64,000 nt of DNA from Amblyomma americanum (Eukaryota; Arthropoda; Arachnida; Ixodida; Ixodidae), in assembly GCF_052857255.1 (NCBI RefSeq), contig NC_135498.1, positions 83,166,639 through 83,230,638 on the forward strand, given 5' to 3'. Position 1 is the first letter of the stretch, and each line of letters begins with the position of its first letter. The position numbers and the translations under genes were made by a program. Of this stretch, positions 54,614 through 64,000 are shown in pieces. Under the pieces are notes generated by a model. That model did not search any database and had not been told where the DNA came from. It was given only the letters and a program-made list of their open reading frames with translations.

Positions 54614-54931
54614 CAGTATATTCATGATGATTGAAAGCTTGATGTGTCTCATCTAGCGGTTGCCATTCAGCGCGCATTTTTCGTTATCAGTTACTGCCAC
54701 AGTACGCCAGATGTGGTTTCTCACCATTCTAGGTTGCATTTCATTATATAGATTTGTGAAACTCTTTTCGGAGATTCCATAACGAAGGCATGATCATACT
54801 TTTATGCGTTTTTTTTACCGGTCCGCTGAAAATTGCAAACATACGCTGTCCGCTTGTATTCTTCCACGCGAAGCCCGGCAGCTTTTTTTTTTTATTCCGA
54901 GGGAAACTAGCAATGTCCAATGCCGTTGCAG

Positions 54932-55161
54932 GCTTTCCCATGAGAAGTTTCAAGCGCCGCCGTTCCATCGATGCCGCACCTACGGTCTTGGATGCCGGAA
55001 GCGATGCTTCACTGGCGGCCGGCGATGCCTCGAGTGGAGCTGTTCAGCCGCCCACTGGATCCTGCTGCTGCAGCGAGGAGAGCGGTGCCACACAGTGTCC
55101 TCAGTCGCCCGCTGACGGGGTATTCGACGAGATTCTGCCCGTTGCGGAAGGCCGCTGCTGA
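54932..55161 (+). CDS. candidate gene, terminal coding exon 2
   Basis: The acceptor GCCGTTGCAG|GC at 54931 is preceded by a poly-T tract at about 54883-54895. With one base carried from exon 1 the frame continues GFPMRSFKRRRSIDAAPTVL and ends ...DGVFDEILPVAEGRC at the TGA at 55159-55161. The basic FKRRR run could be a nuclear localisation signal. A Ser/Ala/Gly/Cys-rich, low-complexity middle (AGSDASLAAGDASSGA, SCCCSEESG) follows. Phase agreement with exon 1 (241 + 230 = 471 bases, 157 codons with stop) supports one gene. No canonical AATAAA was found within 400 bases downstream. Confidence 0.5.
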
Positions 55162-56170
55162 CTGCAGTGATGTGCCACCCGAGTGCACGGTTGGGATGAG
55201 AGCAAGTCACAAGCTCGTAATGAGAGCAGGCTCTTTAACAGAGTTGCTTTTTTTCTGTCCTGTATGATGTGCACGATTCATTCTATCCATTCCCGCTATA
55301 AATATGAGCAACTCAGCTTTTAGTTTTATGCGGAATGCATGTATTTTACTACTCCACGTGTATTGTAGACCAGACCACTCTTCAATTTTAGCTCCATTCT
55401 TCCAGCTCCGTCTTGAAGCTGTTTGAATATTTGGTTTACATGGATACTGTATTGGCTTTAGCTGAAATATATGGTTCTTTGAAGAGCTGGTCTGTGCGTC
55501 TTTAATTGAGAGTGCTTTTGAGGCGGAAAAAGAATATTTCTAGTCGAGGCACCTATTTAATGAGTGGTTGTCGTTATAATAACTCCAAAAGAAATTGGCA
55601 ACGTATTTGGACCCACGACATCGTACGAATGTGCTCTACAGTGTGAAAACTATTCTGGAATGACAGCTTCCGCTTAACATAGTGACTGACCGAAATCAAA
55701 TGCAAAAAGAATATTTCTCGCGTATTGAATAATATCGCTCCCTGAGCCAATATTACTTATTACTGACGTGCGCTTCTTTGCACGAAAACGTGATTCCAAG
55801 CAGCGCTGCGTGTATTTGCTGGTGTGTGGCGCCGTCTATTGAGGGCTGCAATTGTTTTACCACTGTATATGCCTCGATGAGTGACCGCCTTTTTCGAGGA
55901 TATAATTCGGTTGCTTTATATCGTGGTCGAAATAACCCTGAAGACTTGAAAAATATTATTTATTTTGTCCTAATTATGTAACATTAACCAGCAAGTGATC
56001 TTCCATAATTTATGCTTTGAGGTTATACATATAATTGAGTAAGTGTCCTCAAATGAAGCCCTTTTTTGGGAATTCACACATTTTTGTGCTGACCGATACG
56101 AAGGTACACCAACACCCTTTTCATTTGCACGCTGCGTTTACAATGTGCTCAAGGGAATAACGGCAGTTCA
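55162..56170. other. 3' flank of the candidate gene; no feature recognised
   Basis: Probably contains the 3' UTR of the candidate gene at its start. AT-rich sequence without a recognised repeat follows. Confidence 0.4.
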
Positions 56171-56340
56171 ACTACGTTAGCCGTGTATGACTATATGTAT
56201 TCAGTTATGGTGCCGAACCCTTGACCCATGACGTTTAGTTGACTTGGACATTGGGTGACCTTTGGGTTGACCTTAAGAACATTCGATGGGGTGATGTGAA
56301 GCCACGTGATGACATCCGGTGAGGGTGTCGAAGACCATGG
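56171..56340 (+). repeat. 170-bp direct repeat, copy 1
   Basis: Direct partner of 56617-56793. Shared: ACTACGT.AGCCGTGTATGA, CAGTTATGGTG.CGAACCCTT, GACATTGGGTGACCT.TGGG, AAGAACAT.CGATGGGGTGAT and GAAGCCACGTGATGACATCC. No coding capacity. Confidence 0.85.
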
Positions 56341-56616
56341 CGTTACTTCGGACGGACGGTCGTGTTTTACCTTCCCCGGCACAATTAAAAGCGACTTATC
56401 TGGTGACGGGGTTATCATGGGATTAGAGTGTTATTCTGCTTTCACTAATATGTGGTCCCTGTGAACATAAAGAATATGAGGTCTGATGTTTTCTGGCGCC
56501 ACTTCAGCAGGATGTGTAGGTCAGCAGGATGCAATTTTGAAGCGAAAAGCTTCACTACGCTAGGTAAAGCAGTCGTGGCGTAGGCCGGAGGGTGGCCTTG
56601 AACGACCTTCAGTCCA

Positions 56617-56793
56617 ACTACGTAAGCCGTGTATGACCATATGAGTACAGTTATGGTGTCGAACCCTTGACCCCTGACCTTGACCCATGACGTTGACTTT
56701 GACAATGGGTGACCTCTGGGCTGACCTTAAGAACATCCGATGGGGTGATGTGAAGCCACGTGATGACATCCGGTGGGCGTGTCGGAGACCATG
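56617..56793 (+). repeat. 170-bp direct repeat, copy 2
   Basis: As copy 1 with a small expansion rich in TGACC words (CCCCTGACCTTGACCCATGA). A perfect TGACCTTGA, reverse complement of the FTZ-F1/ERR-type site TCAAGGTCA, is at 56675-56683. The 275 bases between copies include GAAGCGAAAAGCTTCACTAC at 56539, similar to the left end of family M-related repeats. Confidence 0.85.
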
Positions 56794-58169
56794 TGATACC
56801 ATGTCATAGCCATGTGGTCGTTTGGGTATGTATAGAACGGCTGTCTGGAATGTGCAGCGTAACTGCCATAGACGAGCCTCAGGCGCTTAGCAAGCGTGCT
56901 TCCTTTACGCGGATTTCCAGGGTTAGCCAAGTTAAGCCACTACCAATTTTTTCGTTTAATAGTCGAAAGGGTATTGTGCATGAGCAGTGCTGCCTGTTGT
57001 AATGGTGTTTTTCGCGAGCAAATTGATTTAGACGTTCTGCTCACAACATTGTGCAACGCATCCCGTGAATGCCGAGATGCAAAGTATACTTTACATGTGC
57101 GACACGATGCTGCCTGCGGATGGCTTCCTAAGTCCACCATAATTTGAACACTTTTGTGGCGTGAAAATATGACCGGGCTTCATGACGCGGAGAACAGCTC
57201 AGCTTTCCGCCTCTGGGAACCAACGAATGGATTGCTTGAATGCTTGTCTTTTTTTCCGTTGAAGGCTTTGCTGAATGTTTTTGTTGTTATTCTGTGGCAG
57301 CGCAGGTCTTTGTATTGTGTACATGCATGCATATACCACTATAAAACGTTCACATGCACATCGTACGCATTTGTACGAAGACGGACTGATGTAAATGTTG
57401 TCCGCTCGCACGGCTGTATACTGCATAATCTACAGTAGCCGTATGTAGGACCGCAAGTAATCCTTCTTTTCCGTTCCTAATTCGGCCTCGTGCGATCCTG
57501 TTACTAATGGCCGCACGCCTTAACTTATGAGCAATGAGATATCTCTACACACGCAGACGCAAATGACAGCAACTGAAAGCACACCGTCATATAGTTTGGG
57601 CAGCGGAACTGCATGTTCATGCGGCTATGTTGTGCACTTAGCCTCGCAGAATTTCCAAAATCGAAGCCGATCTTTCTAGATTGGCTACCAGCGCTGGCGG
57701 ACTTGTTTGTTGCGTTCAAACGTTCGGAAAGGGTGCATGGCGAACGGCCGCAAGATGGGGAAGTACGTCCTGGTGCAGTTCGGTTCCGTGAAGCTCGCGA
57801 ACTCTCTCATCCCACGCCTTTAACTCTCCGTCGCAATTCTTGCAATTCACACAGCACGTATTTCCTCTGCCTTTCCACATCATCGCAGAAAGAACACATT
57901 CGGCAGCCTCCCGCGATATTTGCACAGCTGCATCGCTGCGTACACGCCGGCGACTTATGAGGCCCGTAATGTCGCCGTGTTACGCGCGCGCTTGTGGCGC
58001 CACCTGGCTTCAAACCGAAGACTGCCGGCGGTTAACGGTCTATGGAAATTCGTCAGGTACATTATGTCCGCAGTGCTGTAGAATCCGCCAGCACAAAGAG
58101 CATTGTCGTATCTTTCATGATTCTCCAAAAAAAAACTGTATTGCATAATTTGAAACACACGGTATATGT
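56794..58169. other. no gene recognised
   Basis: Contains GGGTTAGCCAAGTTAAGCCACTACC at 56922 (related to the family M-associated end at 45971 and 50463). Several open frames of 60-115 codons overlap on both strands without a known motif. Confidence 0.4.
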
Positions 58170-60530
58170 ATTTTGTTCACCAAGTGAAAGCGGCCGTTCT
58201 TCAAGTGACTCTATAAAACCAGCTATTCCCCATTATAGGCGTCAAGTTCCTTGGCAGACACCAAAGGATGCCATGCACATCTAGTTGACTACAGGCTCTG
58301 CTGTCCCTTGGAGCACCGTACTGATGCCGCTGAAGCCTTCAAACCTGGGAAGCCACGCGGAAGCCCCGAGATCCCCATACTTGCCACTGCCTCGAGTTTG
58401 CGCATCGCCCTTTCCGAATGCGCCAAACAATTACAGTGACGCCTGCTTGTGTGATGTCACGGCGCGAACGCTCAGTTGGTGGCGTCCGCATGACCGTGTT
58501 CCGGAGGGAACGTTCTTCGATTGTCTGCGTAATCGGCCTCATATCGACATTGGAACGTGAAAAGCGTAGTCGCCGACTCGTCGCTGCTGTCTTCTTAGAC
58601 ACCAAAGGGGCCCACGATAACGTACTTCATTGACGCCATCCTCGATGTCTTCGACGACATGGGCGTTGGCGCCCGGATGTACTCGTGGAGTGTGAGCTAC
58701 CTGAACGACCGGTCCGTTTAAATGTCTACGCCTGATAGACTATACCCGTCATCATGTTTGCCGTAGAGTTCCTCAGGGAGGAGTTCTCAGCCCAACCCTA
58801 TTTAACGCGGCGTTGATTGGACTGGTGAGTGAACTTTCCACTCACATACACATCAGTGCCTATGCTGATATCTTCATCTGGGCTTCGGGTTCGACACGTC
58901 CGCAAATGTGCGCAAGGTTACCTCGTGCCGTGTCATCTTAGCAGCTGAAAAAATGTGCTGTGGTCGCATTCGCGCGCAAGTCTGTCTGCCGCTACCCGTT
59001 AACACTTCAAGGGGTTGCAATACCATACGTCTCCCATCACAGATATTTGGGTATTATCATTAGCCGCGATCTGGCATGTTCTAGGCATATAAATATGCTA
59101 AAGAGAATGCTCACTCTTTATTGCCATGCCCTTCGCTTCGTACCAGGCATTAAATGGGGCCCAACGGAGCGCTCCCTGCTCTCCTTGCTCTTTATAGGCT
59201 ACATTCGTTACAGCCATCCTGTACTCTCTACCATGAGCATTTCCTGCTTGCGGACATTAGAGTGTTCAAGCACAGGCGCTCAAGACATTCCTCGGATTAC
59301 CACGTTGTGCCCCGAACAAAAGCACATTAAAGAATCTCGTGCGTGCCCAATATCGATGTATTTGTCACATGAACCACTTCGTGTATATATCTACGCGTGC
59401 TTACACGGCACCGCTGTCACCCGATGACGGAGATTTTTGATGAGCGACCGGACAGCAGTTTTGCGCGTGCACTGCGCTTCCATCTCTCCGAATTCCCATC
59501 GGACTACGCCCTGCCGCGTCATCCGTTGCAGCCACCACGGGTGATGGCCCAGCCTTCAGTATGCCCGCATGTCCCTGGCATAATCCAGAAATCTGTGATG
59601 CTGGTTAGCGGACTGAAGCAACTTGCTCTTGCCTACATCTGGTCAGAATACCAAAACTGTGTGCACGTATACACTTACGGATCTGCGTCACCGAAGGCAT
59701 CGGCAGCAGCTTTGGTAATCTCCGCTGAGCAGACGAACCACAGATTAATTTTAGGACACAATTCTACTTCAGCCACTGGAGAGCCTACTGGCCGTCGGGA
59801 AGCGATTCGCCACATCTGCGGAGAAGTGCCTCAGGAGTGGTGCATTTTCACAGACTCTAAACCTGCACTACAAATTTTTGGATGATTCCTACGCCACACC
59901 CCCTACCAGTCTCTGGCTCTTGATATCACTGGAATCCTGTCACTTGCTCAGTAAAAAGGCCACTGAATAGTGTTCCAGTGGATCCCTGCAAAATGCGGAG
60001 TCGATGGAAATGAGACCGCCGACGCTGAAGCAAGTAGCGCCTTCAGCAGTGGCTTGCGCACAGCTGTGCCATTCTCTAGACCGTACACTATTTGTCTCCT
60101 TTCTGGATCTATGAGGAGTGCGAGGGCTAAATATTGGGCCCCTCCAGACACTCGACACATCCGCCTTAAACGGCTAGATCCGGCGACGGCCTTCGTTCCT
60201 CGCGGAATACCATGCCCTATTGTATGCATAATAGATAGGTTACCTTTAAACGTCGCCTTCACGCGCAAGTACTTGCACTTAACTGGACAAGTGGGCTCCC
60301 CGGACTGTACCACACGTGGCGTGCTAAAGACTGTAGGGAATGTTTTAGTGGCGTGTCCAGCATATGCACGAGAAAGACTCATACTAGCATGCGCTCTGAA
60401 GTCTTTTGACACCAGGCCCCTCTCGGAGGATTTCATCCTCGGCGCTTGGCCAGATAGTTCGAAAACTCCACAGGCAACGCGAGCGCTCTCACGCTTTTTA
60501 AGCGACACGGGTCTTGACTCGCGTTTGTGA
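58170..60530 (+). pseudogene. LINE ORF2 (RT-RNase H), broken
   Basis: RT motifs in order: RERSSIVCVIGLISTLEREK and VFLDTKGAHDNVLH at 58500-58630 (canonical FLDIKGAYDNV), CRRVPQGGVLSPTLFNAALI at 58765-58820, and AYADIFIWA at 58858-58885, where YADD is expected, so a catalytic Asp is lost. The thumb follows at 58960-59427. RNase H: HVYTYGSASPKASAAALV at 59665 (Asp of YTDGSA is Tyr), FTDSKPAL at 59847, then WIPAKCGVDGNETADAEA at 59975. The last frame runs to 60530 with a CxxC...C tail (PDCTTRGVLKTVGNVLVACP). Frameshifts and stops lie at about 58280, 58555, 58720, 58940, 59425 and 59885. Confidence 0.88.
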
Positions 60531-60715
60531 TGTTAGAAAGTGTGCCTTGTCTTTTTGTCTGTTGTCATCTGCCTCCTCCCATAATCATCATCTCCCGTCA
60601 TGACCCTCTTTTTTCTCTCCCCGTTCCCCAGTGCAGAGTAGCAGGCCAGATATTAATTTTTCCGGCCAACCTGTCTGCCTTTCCCGTCAATAAACCCTCT
60701 CCCTCTAGGTCTCCT
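58170..60715 (+). mobile_element. I/R1-like LINE, 5'-truncated, 2.5 kb
   Basis: Starts in the linker between endonuclease and RT (AIPHYRRQVPW), continues through RT, RNase H and a C-terminal zinc-like region, and ends in a pyrimidine-rich 3' UTR with GTCAATAAACCC at about 60690. The 3' UTR block TTCCCCAGTGCAG is shared with the fragment at 8835. Confidence 0.85.
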
Positions 60716-63420
60716 AAACCTCTTTGTGCTGGTATTTTTGGCATTTTTAAGGAGCCTCGAGTCGAAATAGATCTGGGGTCCTCTAGATCGTCGAGCCCCT
60801 TTTGTTTATCCCACGTGAAAATTTGTTGGAAATGAAACTTTACCTTGTACACATATTCATCAAGCCGCACTCCCTGGCAGGGTTGAACGTTACCGGTGCT
60901 GGCCACGCAGATTTTATGGCGAAAAATTGAACGGTTGAAAAAACCCTTGTTTAAACACATTTTCGACTTCCTTCCTGCGGAGGCCACTGCCCTTATGCTG
61001 CAACATTGAAACCTGCGTTACAGACAATGGAGGCGAATTTGCGAGGAAGGTGTTTTCATAATGGCTGGTGCGGTGTTATGCACATAGACTATACCTACCG
61101 GTTGTTCCTATGCCATGGTCTTACGCACCGCACACTTAAAAATAAAAGCGCAGACCTAAAAGAATAGTGTCCATTTCTGCACAAGAAAGAGTGGTGACTG
61201 TTGTGATGGAGGTGCAAAGTGAGCGGAAAACAAAACTATGACAAATCACGATATGAATAGCGTACTACGAAAGGCTATAAACCAACATCGACCTGTGAAG
61301 TCAGCAAGATGCGGTGGCGATACTGTCGCCGGTTGGAACGACTGGAAGAAAATGTGGGGATAAAAAGCAGGCTTAGTGCCCATAGGAATGTATGGCAGCA
61401 CAAGCTATCAAATGACTTTCCTGATGCAACAGTGCACCTGTGATGTCGCCCTTTAGTGCAGATCAGCTAAATTCATCCCAGAACACGTTCTATAAAGCAT
61501 AAACGTCATTTCGAAGGCGAAGTAACGTTAAAACTACGCATGGGGATCACTTCCGGCTAGGATTACTGAACGGAAACGTGGCTCGTTGAAACATGCAAGC
61601 AAAACATTCAGAAATATTTTTCACGTTTCACAGAGTATCCATGCAAGCGGCTGTTTGCTAACACTTGGCGAATGTTCTGAAGCAGAGTGTGACAAAGTAC
61701 GCTACTTCATTTCGATGCTATGTTTGTAAAACGCCACGATAAATGTGTGTTGTGAAGCCGGACATGCCCCAAAAGACGCTCTATCCGCTGGATGTTTTCC
61801 CGAACCGCACAAGCTTCTCGAGCAGTCCGACATGCCGCCGCATGCTCTGCATTTGCTCACTAATACAGTGTTTCAAACTAAACCCAGACAGCATTACCTG
61901 AAAGAGCGCTTGTCAAACGCCGTAGCAAAAACACGAAAGAGAACTATGCACTCCGACAGACGATGCCGCAGACGATACACCGGCCACGCTCCCGTTTCGT
62001 AACCCGGGAGTGATTACCATGCGTAGGTATTTTAAGCTATACATCGCCTTCGAAATGGCGCTTCACACTTTCAGAACTTGTTCTAGGATTAATTTGGTTG
62101 TTCTTCACGAAGGAACGATATCGTAGGTGCGCTGCGAAATCAGGAAAATGCTTTGAAAACATTAGTTCCCGTGCATTCCTGCGGGCCCTAAGCCTACTTT
62201 TCACTCCCAGTCGGAGCCGCCTGCCGGAAACCCTCCGTATTGTTTATAAACACAGTTTTAGTCTATAACCTTTTGTGCCCTTCGCGCAGCTGCCGTAAAA
62301 ATTTTCTTGCCTTTTATCTTGAGCTGGCGATAACTGTCATTAATCAAACGATGTATCTTACTGAATATCATAAAAAAACTGTAACCTCATACACGAATTG
62401 CGTTATGCCAAAATATCTGTTATTTCTGCATTTGACAAGGTGTCGCATATATGCGCGCAATATATCCTGTCCTATGAGGTTACTTCCGTAGCTACATGAC
62501 GCCGCACTTCTCTCTGCGGTAGCACGTTTCATGTATCGCAAAATAGCCAAAATTTCGTGGCCCAATTTAGGTCTCAGGAAATTTCACTCAAATAAAAAGT
62601 GCCATGTTCAGCTGCTTGCATACACCCCACCGCTAGGTGCTTTGCTGCAGCCGAAAATTCTTGGAGAAAGAAAACGATAATCGCTACCTCTAAATATTGT
62701 TGCCGTAAGCAACGTGTCATAAACATTGCCTGCATGCAACGTATAACGCTCAGGTGCAGAATAGCTTTGATGTTTCTGGAGTGCAAGAACGTCTTGTCAA
62801 GCCATGCAGTTATCTGCCGCGAAGGGTCAGTGGTGCTGGCGGTCGCCCGCTGAGTACGCTAACGCGGGACCATGTACAGGGGCCGACAATCGTAATTGGA
62901 TGGAGCATAAATGCAAAAACGCCTGCACGTTGCGCGATAAAGCGACTAGGTCACTGCCTTTCACCGCAGCCCTTCCTTATTTCGGGCTCCTGTCACTCCT
63001 TCCATGATCCAGCATTGCTTTTTTTATGCTGCATGGTTTAGGTGTTCCCTATGAGTGCCATGATTTGTGTGCTACCTGTCTTTTCCTCATCAAACACCTC
63101 CAATTATCTTGGCCTTCGTTACACTGCTTCCCTTAGTATTTATGTGCATATCAGACAACCTCATTATATTCACAAGAAAACGTCATTCCTTTCGCTGGTA
63201 CGCATACGTAATACCAAGGCAGGAGAGAAATGGGAACCCATTCCTTTTCAATCAACACTTCGACGCGTGCCTGTTTGTATCTTTTAAAGCTGAACGACGC
63301 ATCCATGTGCACTTCAATGTGACGAAGGTTAGTACGCGCGTCTTGCCATTTATTCGTTTTAGCTTGTTTCTACTTTCCAATTATCTCATCATCTATCTGC
63401 GCTCTACCACAAGTTTTCTT
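60716..63420. other. no gene recognised (2.7 kb)
   Basis: No repeat match to the rest of the window and no exon-like segment. The open frame 61745-62002 (plus) has no known motif. Confidence 0.5.
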
Positions 63421-63438
63421 GCCCCCCCCCCCCCCCCC
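63421..63438. repeat. poly-C run
   Basis: About 18 C residues. Runs of this length are indel-prone in sequencing and may be a low-confidence base stretch. Confidence 0.9.
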
Positions 63439-64000
63439 TCAATTCAGGCTAGGTGTTGTTCTGTGATTTTGTCGGGTCTACTAACTCGACCCGGTATTGA
63501 CCACCGGACTTTCCCCAGTTTTGGGGCATACTGGCAAACCGAATTGGCTACTTTGTCTCGTTTCCACTGCGACTAAAGGCTTGGTTTGCCCAGCCGCTTG
63601 CCCCCGCGAGGCACCGAGCTCTTTGGAGTCGGAAATCAACGTGACCGCGGCCAGGTGGTACGCACTTCATACCAAGAGGAAGATCGTGCGGCATTGCTTT
63701 TGACATTTTGAATTTGTTCAGCGTTTCTTAACTTGATTCCACGTACCCAGTCCCGACCGATCGGGACCTGAAAGAACGGTATTCCAACTTTGATTTTTTT
63801 TTCAATGGGAGTGGTTTTATCTTAGGTCAGAAATTTACAAGGCACCTTCAACCTTCAGTACCCAGGCCCAAGGAGTGGGCAGCTTGTCTGGAGTCAGCTT
63901 GGGGAAGGTCACTGTCGTGCCCCTTCTGGCAGTCCTCCTGTTTATGTTGTTTCCAACTGAACGAGCCGGCGTCCACTCAAACGGTCCTTCGCTGTGCAGA
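63439..64000. other. no gene recognised
   Basis: Final stretch without a recognised feature. The window ends in non-repeat-like sequence. Confidence 0.45.

Noticed and set aside
59948..60508. A 186-codon minus-strand frame
   Set aside because: It is the antisense shadow of the LINE RNase H/C-terminal frame at 59970-60530, which has the recognisable motifs.

Overview
The window looks like a repeat-choked stretch of an arthropod nuclear genome, most likely a hard tick (Ixodidae). The basis is a set of tRNA-derived SINEs with intact Pol III B-boxes and target-site duplications, several broken I-like and CR1/L2-like LINEs, Penelope-like retroelements (PLEs) that carry a GIY-YIG nuclease, Ty3/Gypsy pol fragments, a spliced P-element (THAP) transposase, and canonical GT-AG introns. 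There are no operons, no bacterial ribosome sites and no dense coding. Nearly all recognisable protein-coding sequence is transposon-derived and carries frameshifts or stops. Some single-base frameshifts could be long-read assembly errors rather than real decay.

Layout. 1-9.8 kb: SINE copies, a palindromic fold-back element, an inverted pair of a CACGTG-rich MITE-like family (called family M here), two LINE 3' ends and a possible broken exon of a small secreted cysteine-rich peptide (about 7.06-7.31 kb). 10.4-15.7 kb: a P-element relative with terminal and sub-terminal inverted repeats, a 204-bp intron between two THAP-encoding exons, and a transposase reading frame cut by about five frameshifts. 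17.9-21.3 kb: an I-like LINE in which ORF1, endonuclease and RNase H remain but the reverse-transcriptase core has been deleted. 22.0-22.7 kb: a PLE end.

24.0-43.1 kb: a tandem duplication in which the same four blocks (R, gypsy pol G, GC-rich X, and Y) occur twice in the same order and orientation. Unit A is about 5.9 kb and unit B about 12.8 kb. The two units differ mainly by later insertions (a PLE and several SINEs, three with clear target-site duplications) and by loss of the integrase part in unit A. A SINE inside the reverse transcriptase is shared by both units, so the order of events can be read.

44.3-51.7 kb: PLE terminal arms in inverted orientation, family M copies, three tandem 30-bp units each with a TGACTCA motif, a minus-strand I-like LINE with an intact YADD, and a 673-bp LTR retrotransposon in miniature (TRIM) with 123-125 bp LTRs and a 4-bp target duplication. 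53.2-55.2 kb: the best candidate host gene, two exons with matching phase that give a 156-residue protein I do not recognise, with a PLE bounded by a perfect 94-bp inverted repeat in its intron. 56.2-56.8 kb: a 170-bp direct repeat. 58.2-60.7 kb: a third I-like LINE. The last 3.3 kb shows nothing I can name.

The genes do not form a pathway. The biology here is transposon colonisation, nesting and duplication. I found no convincing new enzymatic system. The items most worth a second look are the TRIM, the dated duplication, the PLE-in-intron gene, the P-like element and the cysteine-rich exon.
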